From contig NZ_LARW01000103.1 of assembly GCF_000971055.1 (NCBI RefSeq), forward strand, positions 1-43,661: a stretch of 43,661 nt of DNA. The letters are read 5' to 3'. Origin of the DNA: Sphingomonas sp. SRS2 (GTDB taxonomy: Bacteria; Pseudomonadota; Alphaproteobacteria; Sphingomonadales; Sphingomonadaceae). Below are positions 24,716 to 34,353 of this stretch, in pieces. Made by a program: the position numbers and the translations under genes. The notes beneath the pieces are model-generated. The model made no database searches, was not told the origin of the DNA, and worked only from the letters and a program-made list of their open reading frames with translations. The stretch's first letter is position 1. Each line of letters begins with the position of its first letter.

Positions 24716-25129
24716 ATGACCGATAATAACGGCCTCACCGAAACGCTGATTGCTTTGACCGCAGACATCGTCTCCGCGCATGTCAGCAACAATAGTGTCG
24801 CGGTGTCCGATTTGCCGCTTCTGATCCAGAATGTGCACAATGCGCTCGCGTCGCTCGGCGACGATCTGGTCGAACCGGAAGTGAAGCAGGAGCCGGCGGT
24901 GTCGATCCGCGCGTCGATCAAGCCCGATTACATCGTCTGCCTCGAAGACGGCAAGAAGCTGAAGATGCTCAAGCGCCACCTGATGACCCATTATCAGATG
25001 ACCCCCGAGCAGTATCGCACCAAGTGGAACCTGCCGGCCGACTATCCGATGGTCGCCCCGAACTATGCCGAGCAGCGCCGCTCGCTCGCCAAGAAGATCG
25101 GCCTCGGCACCAAGCGCCGCACCCGCTGA
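24716..25129 (+). CDS. mucR: MucR/Ros family zinc-finger transcriptional regulator
   Basis: A 137-aa regulator of the Ros/MucR family, which represses exopolysaccharide and other surface genes in alphaproteobacteria. The zinc-finger region is CLEDGKKLKMLKRHLMTH (Cys75, Asp78, His88, His92): the second Cys of the classical CxxC is Asp, as in several MucR proteins that fold with a different metal ligand or none. The N-terminal part is the oligomerisation region. The gap upstream is AT-rich and contains T-A steps, which such proteins bind, so self-regulation is plausible. With EPS genes about 3 kb away it could control them, but this is inferred. Confidence 0.92.
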   Translation: MTDNNGLTETLIALTADIVSAHVSNNSVAVSDLPLLIQNVHNALASLGDDLVEPEVKQEPAVSIRASIKPDYIVCLEDGKKLKMLKRHLMTHYQMTPEQYRTKWNLPADYPMVAPNYAEQRRSLAKKIGLGTKRRTR

Positions 25130-25143
25130 TCCAATCCGTTCAG

Positions 25144-25173
25144 GGGGTGGAGCAATCCACCCCTTGCACTTTT
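25144..25173 (+). terminator. Probable rho-independent terminator after mucR
   Basis: GGGGTGG (25144-25150) pairs with CCACCCC (25157-25163) around the loop AGCAAT. It is followed by TTGCACTTTT. The stem of seven G/C-rich pairs 15 bases after the mucR stop is the best terminator-like hairpin in the window, though the T-run is interrupted. A second small hairpin (GCACT...AGTGC) follows. Confidence 0.6.
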
Positions 25174-25225
25174 AGAGTGCGCCTGACCTTGTGTTCGCAA
25201 CCGCGATGCGGCTAACAAGGCTTCC

Positions 25226-25648
25226 ATGCCCGGCAAGATCGACATCGAACAGCTTTGCGCTGAAAAAGGCCTCCGTATCACCGAGCAGCGCCGCGTGATC
25301 GCGCGCGTTCTGTCCGACGCGGACGATCATCCCGACGTTGAGTTGCTGCATCAGCGCGCCGCCCAGATCGATCCTGGCATCTCGATCGCCACCGTCTATC
25401 GCACGGTGCGCCTGTTCGAGGATGCCGGTATCCTCGAACGCCATGATTTCGGCGACGGACGCGCGCGCTATGAAGCCGCCCCCGAAGCGCATCACGATCA
25501 TCTGATCAACGTCGAGACCGGCGAAGTAATCGAGTTCGTCGACCGCGAACTCGAAGAGCTTCAACGCAAGATCGCCGAAAAACTCGGCTTCCGTCTCGTC
25601 GATCACCGGCTCGAACTTTACGGCGTCTCCGCAGACCGCCCGAAATAG
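25226..25648 (+). CDS. fur: Fur-family ferric uptake/metal regulator
   Basis: A 140-aa Fur-family repressor with the winged-helix DNA-binding part (RITEQRRVIARVL, ISIATVYRTVRLFEDAGIL) and the metal-binding HHDHL motif at about 89-93. The two Cys that follow HHDHLI in E. coli Fur are replaced by Asn95 and Thr98, and no second Cys pair is present near the C-terminus, so the structural zinc site is missing. This is usual in alphaproteobacterial Fur/Mur proteins, some of which sense manganese instead. Which metal is sensed cannot be decided here. It follows mucR after the terminator hairpin. Confidence 0.9.
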   Translation: MPGKIDIEQLCAEKGLRITEQRRVIARVLSDADDHPDVELLHQRAAQIDPGISIATVYRTVRLFEDAGILERHDFGDGRARYEAAPEAHHDHLINVETGEVIEFVDRELEELQRKIAEKLGFRLVDHRLELYGVSADRPK

Positions 25649-25658
25649 GCCGCGCGTC

Positions 25659-26372
25659 GTGCGGTATCGGGCTACGGCCCGCCTCGTCCTCGCCCTGTCG
25701 GTTCTCGCCTTTTGCCTGACCAGCTATGCGATCACCTGGCCGCTGCGCAAACGGATCGGCTGGACCCGCTTCTTCCTGCAATGGTTCGGCGAGGCGCTCG
25801 GCCTCGACGTCCGGATCGCCGGTAAACCGGCAGGCCGTGACGTCCTGTACGTCGCCAATCACGTCAGCTGGCTCGACATATTGGCGCTCGGCGGCGCGAC
25901 TCCGACCGCGTTCGTCTCGAAGGACGATGTCCGCCGCTGGCCGCTGGTCGGCATGCTGGCGCGGATCGGCGGCACCATCTTCATCGACCGCGACAGCCGG
26001 CGCGCGGTGCGCGGCCAGGCCGACCGACTCGGTCTCGCGCTGCTCGATCATCATCCGGTCACGCTGTTCCCCGAAGGCACCACCAACGACGGCCTCTCGC
26101 TTTTCGCGTTCCGGCCCGCGCTGTTCGCCTCGGTCGCCCCCGCGCCGCCGGGCATCGTCGTCCAGCCGGTCGCGATCGACTATGGCGATGCCGGAGCCGA
26201 AATCGCCTGGACCGGCGACGAAGACCTCGGTCCGAACGCGCGGAAGGTGCTCGAACGCCCCGGCCCGCTCGTCTGCACGCTCCGCTTCCTGCCGCCGCTC
26301 GCGCCATCGGACGACCGCAAGCAGCTCGCCGCGCAGGCACAGGCCGCGATCACGGCGGCGCTGGCGCGTTAG
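25659..26372 (+). CDS. 1-acyl-sn-glycerol-3-phosphate acyltransferase (PlsC-like)
   Basis: A 237-aa membrane-associated acyltransferase. An N-terminal hydrophobic helix precedes the catalytic NHVSWLD (His68, Asp73) of the NHx4D motif; FIDRDSRRAVRG and the FPEGTT near 137 complete the usual four blocks. It probably adds a fatty acid to lysophosphatidic acid or another lyso-lipid at the inner membrane. The start is a GTG 10 bases after fur; no ATG fits. It is placed between fur and miaB, as in many sphingomonads. Confidence 0.86.
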   Translation: MRYRATARLVLALSVLAFCLTSYAITWPLRKRIGWTRFFLQWFGEALGLDVRIAGKPAGRDVLYVANHVSWLDILALGGATPTAFVSKDDVRRWPLVGMLARIGGTIFIDRDSRRAVRGQADRLGLALLDHHPVTLFPEGTTNDGLSLFAFRPALFASVAPAPPGIVVQPVAIDYGDAGAEIAWTGDEDLGPNARKVLERPGPLVCTLRFLPPLAPSDDRKQLAAQAQAAITAALAR

Positions 26373-26397
26373 GCTCGCTTCCCCTATAGGCCCCCGC

Positions 26398-27732
26398 ATG
26401 TCACGTCCCGCCCCCAAGAGCTTCCACGTCAAGTCGTTCGGCTGCCAGATGAACGCCTATGACGGCACCCGCATGGCCGAACTGCTCGAAGCGCAGGGCA
26501 TGACGGCGGCGGACAATCCCGAAGCGGCCGACCTCATCGTCCTCAACACCTGCCACATCCGCGAAAAGGCCGCAGAAAAGGTCTATTCGGACATCGGGCG
26601 GATCGTGAAGCGCTCGGGCAACGAGAAGCCGATGATCGCGGTTGCCGGCTGCGTAGCCCAGGCCGAGGGCGCGGAAATCCCGCGCCGCGCGCCCGCGGTG
26701 GATATCGTCGTCGGGCCGCAGGCCTATCACAACCTGCCCCAGTTGGTGGCCGATGCGGTTGCGGGCAAGCGTGCGCTCGACACCGACATGCCCGCCGCAT
26801 CGAAGTTCGATGCCCTGCCCAAGCGCCGACGTCAGGGGGCCAGCGCCTTCCTGACGGTGCAGGAGGGTTGCGACAAATTCTGCACTTATTGCGTGGTGCC
26901 CTATACCCGCGGCGCGGAGATTTCGCGGCCTTGGGGGGCGATCATCGACGAGGCGAAGGCGCTGGTCGATGCCGGCGCGCGCGAGATCACCCTGCTTGGC
27001 CAGAACGTCAACGCCTGGGCGGCGGACGACGACAAGGGGCGGCCACAGGGCCTCGATGGCCTGATCCGCGCGCTCGACGCGCTGCCGGGCGTCGCGCGCA
27101 TCCGCTACATGACCAGCCATCCGAATGACATGAGCGACGGCCTGATCGCCGCGCATGGCGAGGTCGCGAAGCTGATGCCCTTCCTCCATCTGCCGGTGCA
27201 GGCGGGTTCGGACCGCATCCTCAAGGCGATGAACCGCAGCCATGACGCCGCGAGCTATCTCCGGCTGATCGACCGCGTCCGGACGGTGCGGCCGGACATC
27301 GCCATTTCGGGCGACTTCATCGTCGGCTTCCCGGGAGAGACCGAAGCGGATTTCGAAGACACTCTCTCCGTCATCCGGCAGGTCGAACATGCCATGGCGT
27401 TCAGCTTCAAATATAGCCCGCGCCCCGGCACGCCGGCGGCGACCATGGCCGACCAGATCGCGCCGGCGGTGATGGACGAGCGGCTCCAGCGGCTCCAGGC
27501 GCTTCTCAACGAACAGCAGCACGGCTTCAATCTCGCCACCGTCGGCAAGCGCTGCGATGTGCTGATCGAGCGCGACGGCAAGCGCCCCGGCCAGCGGATC
27601 GGCAAGTCGCCCTGGCTCCAGTCGGTGATCGTCGAGGATGGCCCGGCGATCGGCGAACTGGTGACGGTCGATATCGTCGCGGCCGGCCCGAATAGCATGA
27701 CCGGCATGATCGCGGAACGGCAGGCGGCATAA
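26398..27732 (+). CDS. miaB: tRNA-2-methylthio-N6-dimethylallyladenosine synthase MiaB
   Basis: A radical-SAM methylthiotransferase (444 aa) that adds the methylthio group to i6A37 in tRNAs. The N-terminal UPF0004 domain has FGCQMN, NTCHIR and AGCVAQ, whose cysteines hold the second 4Fe-4S cluster. The radical-SAM triad CDKFCTYC is at 158-165. A C-terminal TRAM part follows (IGELVTVDIVAAGPNSMTGMI). The frame runs upstream, but ATG 26398 is where relatives begin. It starts the group miaB-phoH-ybeY-corC, a conserved order in alphaproteobacteria. Confidence 0.95.
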   Translation: MSRPAPKSFHVKSFGCQMNAYDGTRMAELLEAQGMTAADNPEAADLIVLNTCHIREKAAEKVYSDIGRIVKRSGNEKPMIAVAGCVAQAEGAEIPRRAPAVDIVVGPQAYHNLPQLVADAVAGKRALDTDMPAASKFDALPKRRRQGASAFLTVQEGCDKFCTYCVVPYTRGAEISRPWGAIIDEAKALVDAGAREITLLGQNVNAWAADDDKGRPQGLDGLIRALDALPGVARIRYMTSHPNDMSDGLIAAHGEVAKLMPFLHLPVQAGSDRILKAMNRSHDAASYLRLIDRVRTVRPDIAISGDFIVGFPGETEADFEDTLSVIRQVEHAMAFSFKYSPRPGTPAATMADQIAPAVMDERLQRLQALLNEQQHGFNLATVGKRCDVLIERDGKRPGQRIGKSPWLQSVIVEDGPAIGELVTVDIVAAGPNSMTGMIAERQAA

Positions 27733-27737
27733 AGAGC

Positions 27738-27770
27738 CTTTCCCCCGCCGCGATGGCGGGCGAGGGAAAG
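27738..27770. repeat. Strong inverted repeat between miaB and phoH
   Basis: CTTTCCC (27738-27744) and CCGCC (27745-27749) pair with GGCGG (27755-27759) and GGGAAAG (27764-27770), with a four-base bulge on one side. It could form a 12-bp hairpin 5 bases after the miaB stop. No T-run follows, so it may be an mRNA-stabilising or attenuating hairpin rather than a true terminator; the genes downstream belong to the same conserved cluster. Confidence 0.5.
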
Positions 27771-27916
27771 CCACACCGTCACCCATCTGCCACATCAACG
27801 GTGGATAAGTAGCGCGCCGCGCCGCTTTCCCTCTTCGCATGGGTCCAAATGCGCGTAGGATCGTTGAGACCGGACGAACCCCGTTCGGGGATAAGGAAAG
27901 GAAGCTGCCGCCCCTT

Positions 27917-28911
<995 letters not shown>

Positions 28912-28915
<4 letters not shown>

Positions 28916-29421
28916 TCGAGATAGCGGTTCAGGCGGAACCGGGCTGGAATGACGGCGCCGATTGGGAAGCCCTCGCGACCGAGGCGGTCGCTGCGGCGTT
29001 GCGCGTGACGCCGCATGCCGAGATGCTGACGGCGGATTATACGGCCGAAGTCTCGATCCGGCTGACCGACGACGACGAGGTGCAGGCGCTCAACCGCCAA
29101 TATCGCCAGAAGGACAAGCCCACCAATGTGCTGAGCTTCCCGATGGTGCAGGACGATCTGCTCGGCGGGCTCGATAATAGCGACGATGGCGAGGTCCTGC
29201 TCGGCGACATCATCCTGGCGCGCGGCGTGTGTGAGCGCGAGGCGGCGGAAAAGGGCGTGAGCACCACCGAGCACGCCACCCATCTGATCGTTCACGGCAC
29301 GCTGCACCTGCTCGGCTACGATCATATCGCCGATGACGAGGCCGAGGCGATGGAGGATCTCGAACGGGTCGCGCTGAGGGCGCTCGGCATCGACGACCCC
29401 TATGCCGTCACCGAGAGCTGA
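28912..29421 (+). CDS. ybeY: Endoribonuclease YbeY (rRNA maturation factor)
   Basis: A single-strand-specific zinc endoribonuclease (169 aa) that matures the 3' end of 16S rRNA and takes part in ribosome quality control. The metal site HGTLHLLGYDH (His128, His132, His138) is complete, and DKPTNVLSFPM is also typical. The start is GTG 28912, four bases inside the phoH stop, so translation is coupled. The N-terminal extension relative to E. coli is normal for alphaproteobacteria. Confidence 0.93.
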
Positions 29422-29527
29422 GCGAACAGGGTGAGGGCCGGCGCGCGGGCACGACACATTAACGTTGCTCCCCGGGCGGTATTTCGGTTAGCGAATCACG
29501 CTATGAGAACGGCACACTAGAAAGATC

Positions 29528-30421
29528 ATGCCCGACGACAGCAGTAGCAGCGCCGCGGAGAGCGGCGGACGATGGTGGCGCGGGTTGCGCTCGCTCTTTT
29601 CACCGGAGCACGAGCCCAGCCTGCGCGACCAGATCGAGGAAGTTATCGAGGAGCATGACAGCGAGGGCGACGGCGGGGACGACCTGTCCTCCGCCGAGCG
29701 CGAGATGCTCCGCAACATCCTGCATTTCGGCGAACGCAACGTCGGCGATATCGGCGTGCCGCGTGGCGACATCATCGCGGTGCCGGAGACGATCGGCTTC
29801 GACGAGCTGGTCGCCCGCTTCGCCGAGGCCGAACATAGCCGCCTGCCCGTATTCTGCGAGGATCTCGATCATGTCATCGGCATGATCCATGTGAAGGACG
29901 TGTTCCGGATTATCGCGACCGGCGCCCCGCGACCGACGACGATCGCCGGACTGATCCGTCAGCCGCGCTTCGTGCCCTCGTCGATGCGGATCATCGATCT
30001 GCTTGCCGAGATGCGCGAGACGCGCACCCATCTCGCGATCGTCCTCAACGAATATAGCGGCACCGACGGATTGGTGACGATCGAGGATCTGGTCGAGGAA
30101 ATCGTCGGCGACATTTCCGACGAGCATGACGAGGAAGAGGAAGAGCTGCTCATCCCGCTCGGCGACTCGCTCTGGTCGGCCGATGCCCGCGCCGAACTGG
30201 AGGATGTCGCCCGGCTGATCGATCCGCGCCTCGCCGATATTGACGACGATGTCGAGACGCTGGGTGGCCTCGCCTCGGCGCTGGCGGGACAGGTGCCGGC
30301 GATCGGCCAGATCGTCGAACACCCCAGCGGCTGGCGGCTCGAGATCGCCGATGCCGACGAACGCCGGGTGAAGAAATTGCTGCTCCATCCGCCTGTAAGG
30401 CAGGACAGCGCGGAAGAGTAG
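29528..30421 (+). CDS. corC: CorC/HlyC-type CBS-domain protein
   Basis: A 297-aa soluble protein with two CBS domains (about 70-190) and a C-terminal CorC_HlyC domain (about 205-285), without the membrane DUF21 part. Key blocks: HSRLPVFCEDLDHVIGMIHVKDVF and HLAIVLNEYSGTDGLVTIEDLVEEIVGDI. In enterobacteria CorC affects Mg/Co efflux; in the ybeY cluster of alphaproteobacteria it is usually followed by lnt, which is not the case here. ATG 29528 starts 106 bases after ybeY, so it may have its own promoter. Confidence 0.9.
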   Translation: MPDDSSSSAAESGGRWWRGLRSLFSPEHEPSLRDQIEEVIEEHDSEGDGGDDLSSAEREMLRNILHFGERNVGDIGVPRGDIIAVPETIGFDELVARFAEAEHSRLPVFCEDLDHVIGMIHVKDVFRIIATGAPRPTTIAGLIRQPRFVPSSMRIIDLLAEMRETRTHLAIVLNEYSGTDGLVTIEDLVEEIVGDISDEHDEEEEELLIPLGDSLWSADARAELEDVARLIDPRLADIDDDVETLGGLASALAGQVPAIGQIVEHPSGWRLEIADADERRVKKLLLHPPVRQDSAEE

Positions 30422-30489
30422 AAGCACGGGATGCCCAAATCGGGCCAGATGCGTTAGAAGAGGCGACTTCGTGCGCCCGGAGAGGCATT

Positions 30490-31833
30490 ATGACGACCAA
30501 GAAGAAGCTGCTCATCGCGATCCCAGTCCTGGCCCTGATCGCCGCTCTGGTGGTGATCTACGTGCTGTTCACGCATGAGAAGGCCGAGGTCGACTTCGCC
30601 GCGACGGTAGGCGCCCGGCCGAAGCTCAGCGAGCCGAACGAGACGCTGGTCCCGACGATCAATGTCGCGAAGGCGGTCGGCTGGAAGACCGGCGAGAAGC
30701 CTGTCGCCGCCGCCGGCCTCTCGGTTGCGCGCTTCGCTGACGGCCTTCAGCATCCGCGCTGGCTCTACGTACTCCCCAACAACGACCTGCTGGTCAGCGA
30801 GAGCAATTCGCCGCCGCGCGACGACAAGAATGGCGGCGGCGGCGTGACCGGCTATGTGATGAGCAAGCTGATGGCAAAGGCGGGCGCGGGCGTCCCCTCG
30901 CCTAACCGGATCATCCTGCTGCGCGATGCCGATGGCGACGGCCGCGCCGAGCTCAGGACAGTGCTGATATCCGGGCTGAATTCGCCCAGCGGCATGGGCT
31001 GGCATGACGGCCAGCTCTACATCGCCAATACCGACGCACTGGTCCGCGTGCCCTTCACCCCCGGCCAGACGAAGATTGATGCGAAGCCGGTGGTGATCGC
31101 GAAGCTGCCCGGCGGGCTCAATCACTGGGCGCGCAATCTGCTGATCGCGCCTGACGGTAAGTCGGTGTTCGTGTCGGTCGGATCGGGCTCGAACATCGGC
31201 GAGCGCGGCATGGACAAGGAAGAGAAGCGCGCCGCGATCTGGCAGATCGAATTGCCCTCCGGCAAGGATCGCATATTCGCCTATGGCTTGCGCAATCCCA
31301 ACGGCCTGGCCTTCGAGCCCACCACCGGCGACCTGTGGACCACGGTCAACGAGCGCGACATGATCGGCTCCGACATGGTCCCCGACTATCTTACCGAAGT
31401 GCAGTTCGGCGGCTTCTATGGCTGGCCCTGGTATTATTGGGGCGGCTTCATCGACAAGCGCGTACCCGAACCCGCCGAGAATCTGCAATCCTATGTGATC
31501 CGCCCGGATTATGCGCTCGGACCGCATGTCGCGGCGTTGGGACTGACCTTCACCCAGGGCGCGATCCTGGGCCCGGACTATGCCAGCGGCGCCTTCATCG
31601 CCGAACATGGCTCGTGGAACCGGCGGCCCTTTGCGGGATACAAGGTGGTGTTCGTGCCCTTTGCGCAGGGCAAGCCGAGCGGCAAGCCGCGCGACATATT
31701 GAGCGGCTTCCTGTCCGACAAGGAACAGGCGCGTGGCCGCCCGGTGGCGGTGGCGATCGGCAAACGCGGCGGCCTGCTGGTCAGCGACGATGTCGGTGGA
31801 GTGATCTGGCGGGTGACGGCCCCGGCGAAATAA
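30490..31833 (+). CDS. Membrane-anchored PQQ-dependent sugar dehydrogenase (sorbosone dehydrogenase family)
   Basis: A 447-aa beta-propeller protein anchored by an N-terminal helix (about 6-28) and otherwise periplasmic. Repeated propeller blocks include HPRWLYVLPNNDLLVSES, SPSGMGWHDGQLYIANTD, ALRNPNG-like YGLRNPNGLAFEP and AEHGSWNRRPFAGYKVV; the last is typical of L-sorbosone/aldose sugar dehydrogenases using PQQ. The natural sugar is not known. A good ribosome site GGAGAGG precedes ATG 30490. It follows corC by 68 bases and sits where lnt usually lies. Confidence 0.85.
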   Translation: MTTKKKLLIAIPVLALIAALVVIYVLFTHEKAEVDFAATVGARPKLSEPNETLVPTINVAKAVGWKTGEKPVAAAGLSVARFADGLQHPRWLYVLPNNDLLVSESNSPPRDDKNGGGGVTGYVMSKLMAKAGAGVPSPNRIILLRDADGDGRAELRTVLISGLNSPSGMGWHDGQLYIANTDALVRVPFTPGQTKIDAKPVVIAKLPGGLNHWARNLLIAPDGKSVFVSVGSGSNIGERGMDKEEKRAAIWQIELPSGKDRIFAYGLRNPNGLAFEPTTGDLWTTVNERDMIGSDMVPDYLTEVQFGGFYGWPWYYWGGFIDKRVPEPAENLQSYVIRPDYALGPHVAALGLTFTQGAILGPDYASGAFIAEHGSWNRRPFAGYKVVFVPFAQGKPSGKPRDILSGFLSDKEQARGRPVAVAIGKRGGLLVSDDVGGVIWRVTAPAK

Positions 31834-31871
31834 TTCGGTTGGCCTCAAGCGCCGGCGGCCACATCCGTGAC

Positions 31872-32010
31872 CTTGGCTATCCTCGCATAAGCTGAGACGC
31901 GCGTTCGCGCTTGCGAAGCCTTGGCAGGGTCCGACGATAAGCGCTGCATCGGGACGCATGAGCGTCTCGCAAGGCCGAACGGCCGCCCGAGCTTATGCGA
32001 GAAAGCCAAG
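31872..32010. repeat. MITE-like palindromic element (139 bp)
   Basis: The ends CTTGGCTatcCTCGCATAAGCT (as CTTGGCT 31872-31878 and CTCGCATAAGCT 31882-31893) reappear inverted as AGCTTATGCGAG (31990-32001) and AGCCAAG (32004-32010). Inside, GAGACGC (31894-31900) pairs with GCGTCTC (31962-31968), and TTGCGA with TCGCAA. The whole is a nested palindrome of 139 bases with 19 paired terminal bases. It contains no open frame of note. It resembles a non-autonomous mobile element (MITE) more than a terminator. No clear target duplication was seen. Confidence 0.55.
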
Positions 32011-32046
32011 CCGGACGGACGCTAGGCGCCCGCGTTTGAGGCGAAA

Positions 32047-32847
32047 TCAAATAAGCTGGCTGAGCTTCGACGGCGCGGGAAAAGCACTATCCCGCGATTG
32101 CGGCTGCACCGCCGGCGCTTCGAACCGGTGCCAGCCGCCCGCCGACAGCCGTTCGAGCGGCTGGAAGCGAGTCTTGTACTGCATCCGCGGCGAGCCATCG
32201 ACCCAATAGCCCAGATAGACATAGGCGAGGCCGCTTTCGGCGGCGCGGCGGATATGATCGAGGATGATGAAGGTGCCGAGGCCGGGGCGCGTCTCGTCAT
32301 CGGTCTCGAAGAAGCTGTAGACCATCGACAGGCCATCCGACTGAACGTCGGTAAGGCAAGCGCCGATCAGCTTGCCGGGGCGGCCATCGATCGCAGGCTC
32401 CCGATATTCGACGATGTTGGTTTTCACCGGAGTCTGTTCGACCATGTCGGCGAAATCGAGCTCGTCCATCTGGGCCATGCCGCCGCCGGGATGACGCGTC
32501 TTCAGATAGCGGCGCAGCAGCGTGAACTGCTCCTCGGTGGTCCACGGCTTGCAGACGCTGATCTCAAGATCGGAATGGCGGCGTATCAGCTTGCGCTGGC
32601 TGCTATTGGGCTTGAACTCGCCCGCCACGACGCGGACCGAGACGCAGGCCTGACAATCGACGCAGGTGGGCCGATAGGCGACGCCCTGGCTGCGGCGGAA
32701 GCCGATCCGACCGAGCGCGTCGTTGAGTTCGCCGGCATTGGGGCCGGCCAGTTCGGTGAATACTTTCCGTTCGGTACGGCCGGGCAGATAGGGGCACGGG
32801 CCGGGGGTCGTCACGAAGAAGCGCGGAAAGCGAAACTGCGCCGTCAT
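32047..32847 (-). CDS. bpt: Bacterial leucyl/arginyl-tRNA-protein transferase (Bpt)
   Basis: A 266-aa aminoacyltransferase of the Ate1/Bpt family, adding leucine from Leu-tRNA to proteins with N-terminal Asp or Glu, which marks them for ClpAP. The N-terminal [17 protein letters not shown] and [12 protein letters not shown] blocks are characteristic, as is [20 protein letters not shown] in the C-terminal half. The name distinction (leucyl versus arginyl) is based on the bacterial family. It runs leftward, converging on the MITE-like element. Confidence 0.9.
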   Translation of the reverse strand: MTAQFRFPRFFVTTPGPCPYLPGRTERKVFTELAGPNAGELNDALGRIGFRRSQGVAYRPTCVDCQACVSVRVVAGEFKPNSSQRKLIRRHSDLEISVCKPWTTEEQFTLLRRYLKTRHPGGGMAQMDELDFADMVEQTPVKTNIVEYREPAIDGRPGKLIGACLTDVQSDGLSMVYSFFETDDETRPGLGTFIILDHIRRAAESGLAYVYLGYWVDGSPRMQYKTRFQPLERLSAGGWHRFEAPAVQPQSRDSAFPAPSKLSQLI

Positions 32848-33032
32848 CCGAATCCAAGCCCCATTGCCACTGACCGCTCATCGATCAGGCATAACTATGC
32901 CTACGCATGAACGTCATGAAAAGAGCATTAACCCTGAATATTTTTGGGGCTTTTCGACGAAGGTCGAAGATGCGGATGCAGATGACCCAATATAGCCACC
33001 ACCCTTTTGCGGGCGTGGCGACGGGGCGCGGG

Positions 33033-34280
33033 CTACGCCGCCTCGATCGGCGTGACGTCGTAACCCTCGGCGCGCAGCGCCTTGAGCAGGCGTTCGAGAT
33101 GCTCGACGCCGCGCGTCTCGCACTCGATCTCGGCGATCAGGCCCTTGGCCGGCAGGGTCGTGAACACCCGCTGGTGATACACCTCGACGATGTTGACCTG
33201 CTGCTCGTCGAACACGCGCGCGACGTGGAACAGCGCGCCGGGCCGGTCCTGCAAGCGCACGCGCAGGCGCGCGAGGCGGCCCAGGCGGGCGAGGTCGCGT
33301 AGCAGCACATTGGCGAGCAGCCGCGTATCGATATTGCCGCCGCACAGGATGATACCGATGTTACGGCCCCGGAACATATTGGGGTGCGCGAGCAGCGCGG
33401 CTAGGCCGGCGGCCCCCGCGCCCTCGACAACGGTCTTCTCGATCTGGAGCAGCATCGACACCGCGGTCTCCAGATCGCGTTCCGCGACCAGGACGATATC
33501 GTCGACCAGGGCGCGAACGATCTCCGCGGTGATCGCGCCCGGTTGCCGGACGGCGATGCCTTCGGCAAGCGTATCGCCGTCGCAGGGCAGGATCAGCCCC
33601 TTCATCTTGGCGTACATCGAAGGATAGAGCTCGGCCTGGACGCCGATCACCTGTATCGGCTTGTCGGCCGCGTGCGCGACCACCGCTGCGCCCGAGATCA
33701 GCCCGCCGCCGCCGATCGGCACGATCAGCGTATCGATGTCTGGCGCATCCTCGAGCATTTCGAGGGTTACGGTGCCCTGCCCGGCGATAACATCGGCATC
33801 GTCAAACGGGTGGACGAAGGTGAGCCCCTCTTTGGCTTCGAGCGTGCGGGCCGCTTCATAGGCGTCGTCGAACCGCTCGCCGCTCAGGATTACGCGCGCG
33901 CCATGTCCCTCGGTCTGCTGGACCTTAACGGTCGGCGTGGGCTTGGGCATCACGATCGTCACCGGAATGCCGAGCCGCTTGCCATGATAAGCCAGACCCT
34001 GGGCATGATTGCCCGCCGACGCCGCGATCACGCCGCGCGAACGCTGCTCATCCGACAGGAGCAGCAGCTTGTTGAGCGCGCCGCGCTCCTTATAGGCGGC
34101 GGTGAACTGGAGATTTTCGAATTTCAGCCAGACATTCGCGCCAGTAATGTCGCTGAGCGTGCGGCTCCGCAGGATCGGAGTACGGACGATCGACGGCGAA
34201 ATCCGCGCATGCGCCGCGCGGACGTCGTCGATGGTCAGGGGGACGCCCTCGGCGCCGCTTTGCTTGTGCACGCTTGCCAT
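33033..34280 (-). CDS. ilvA: Threonine ammonia-lyase with C-terminal ACT domain
   Basis: A 415-aa PLP enzyme converting threonine to 2-oxobutanoate and ammonia. The catalytic lysine is in KFENLQFTAAYKERGA (Lys64), the glycine-rich phosphate-binding loop is VPIGGGGLISG near 180, and the AAGLAALL block follows. A single ACT-like domain occupies the last 75 residues (RLRVRLQDRPGALFHVARVFDEQ), as in the shorter threonine lyases, so allosteric control by an amino acid is likely. I start at ATG 34280; upstream ATGs give an extension that crosses into the divergent dehydrogenase's promoter. Confidence 0.9.
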   Translation of the reverse strand: MASVHKQSGAEGVPLTIDDVRAAHARISPSIVRTPILRSRTLSDITGANVWLKFENLQFTAAYKERGALNKLLLLSDEQRSRGVIAASAGNHAQGLAYHGKRLGIPVTIVMPKPTPTVKVQQTEGHGARVILSGERFDDAYEAARTLEAKEGLTFVHPFDDADVIAGQGTVTLEMLEDAPDIDTLIVPIGGGGLISGAAVVAHAADKPIQVIGVQAELYPSMYAKMKGLILPCDGDTLAEGIAVRQPGAITAEIVRALVDDIVLVAERDLETAVSMLLQIEKTVVEGAGAAGLAALLAHPNMFRGRNIGIILCGGNIDTRLLANVLLRDLARLGRLARLRVRLQDRPGALFHVARVFDEQQVNIVEVYHQRVFTTLPAKGLIAEIECETRGVEHLERLLKALRAEGYDVTPIEAA

Positions 34281-34353
34281 AATGCGCGGGCCATAGCGGA
34301 TTGCGCAGCAGAGTCCTAGCATCCCCGGAAATTCCATCTTATGCGGGATGGCT

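Noticed and set aside
27738-27770. Terminator between miaB and phoH
   Set aside because: The hairpin is strong, but there is no T-run and the downstream genes belong to a conserved operon order, so it is listed as an inverted repeat instead.
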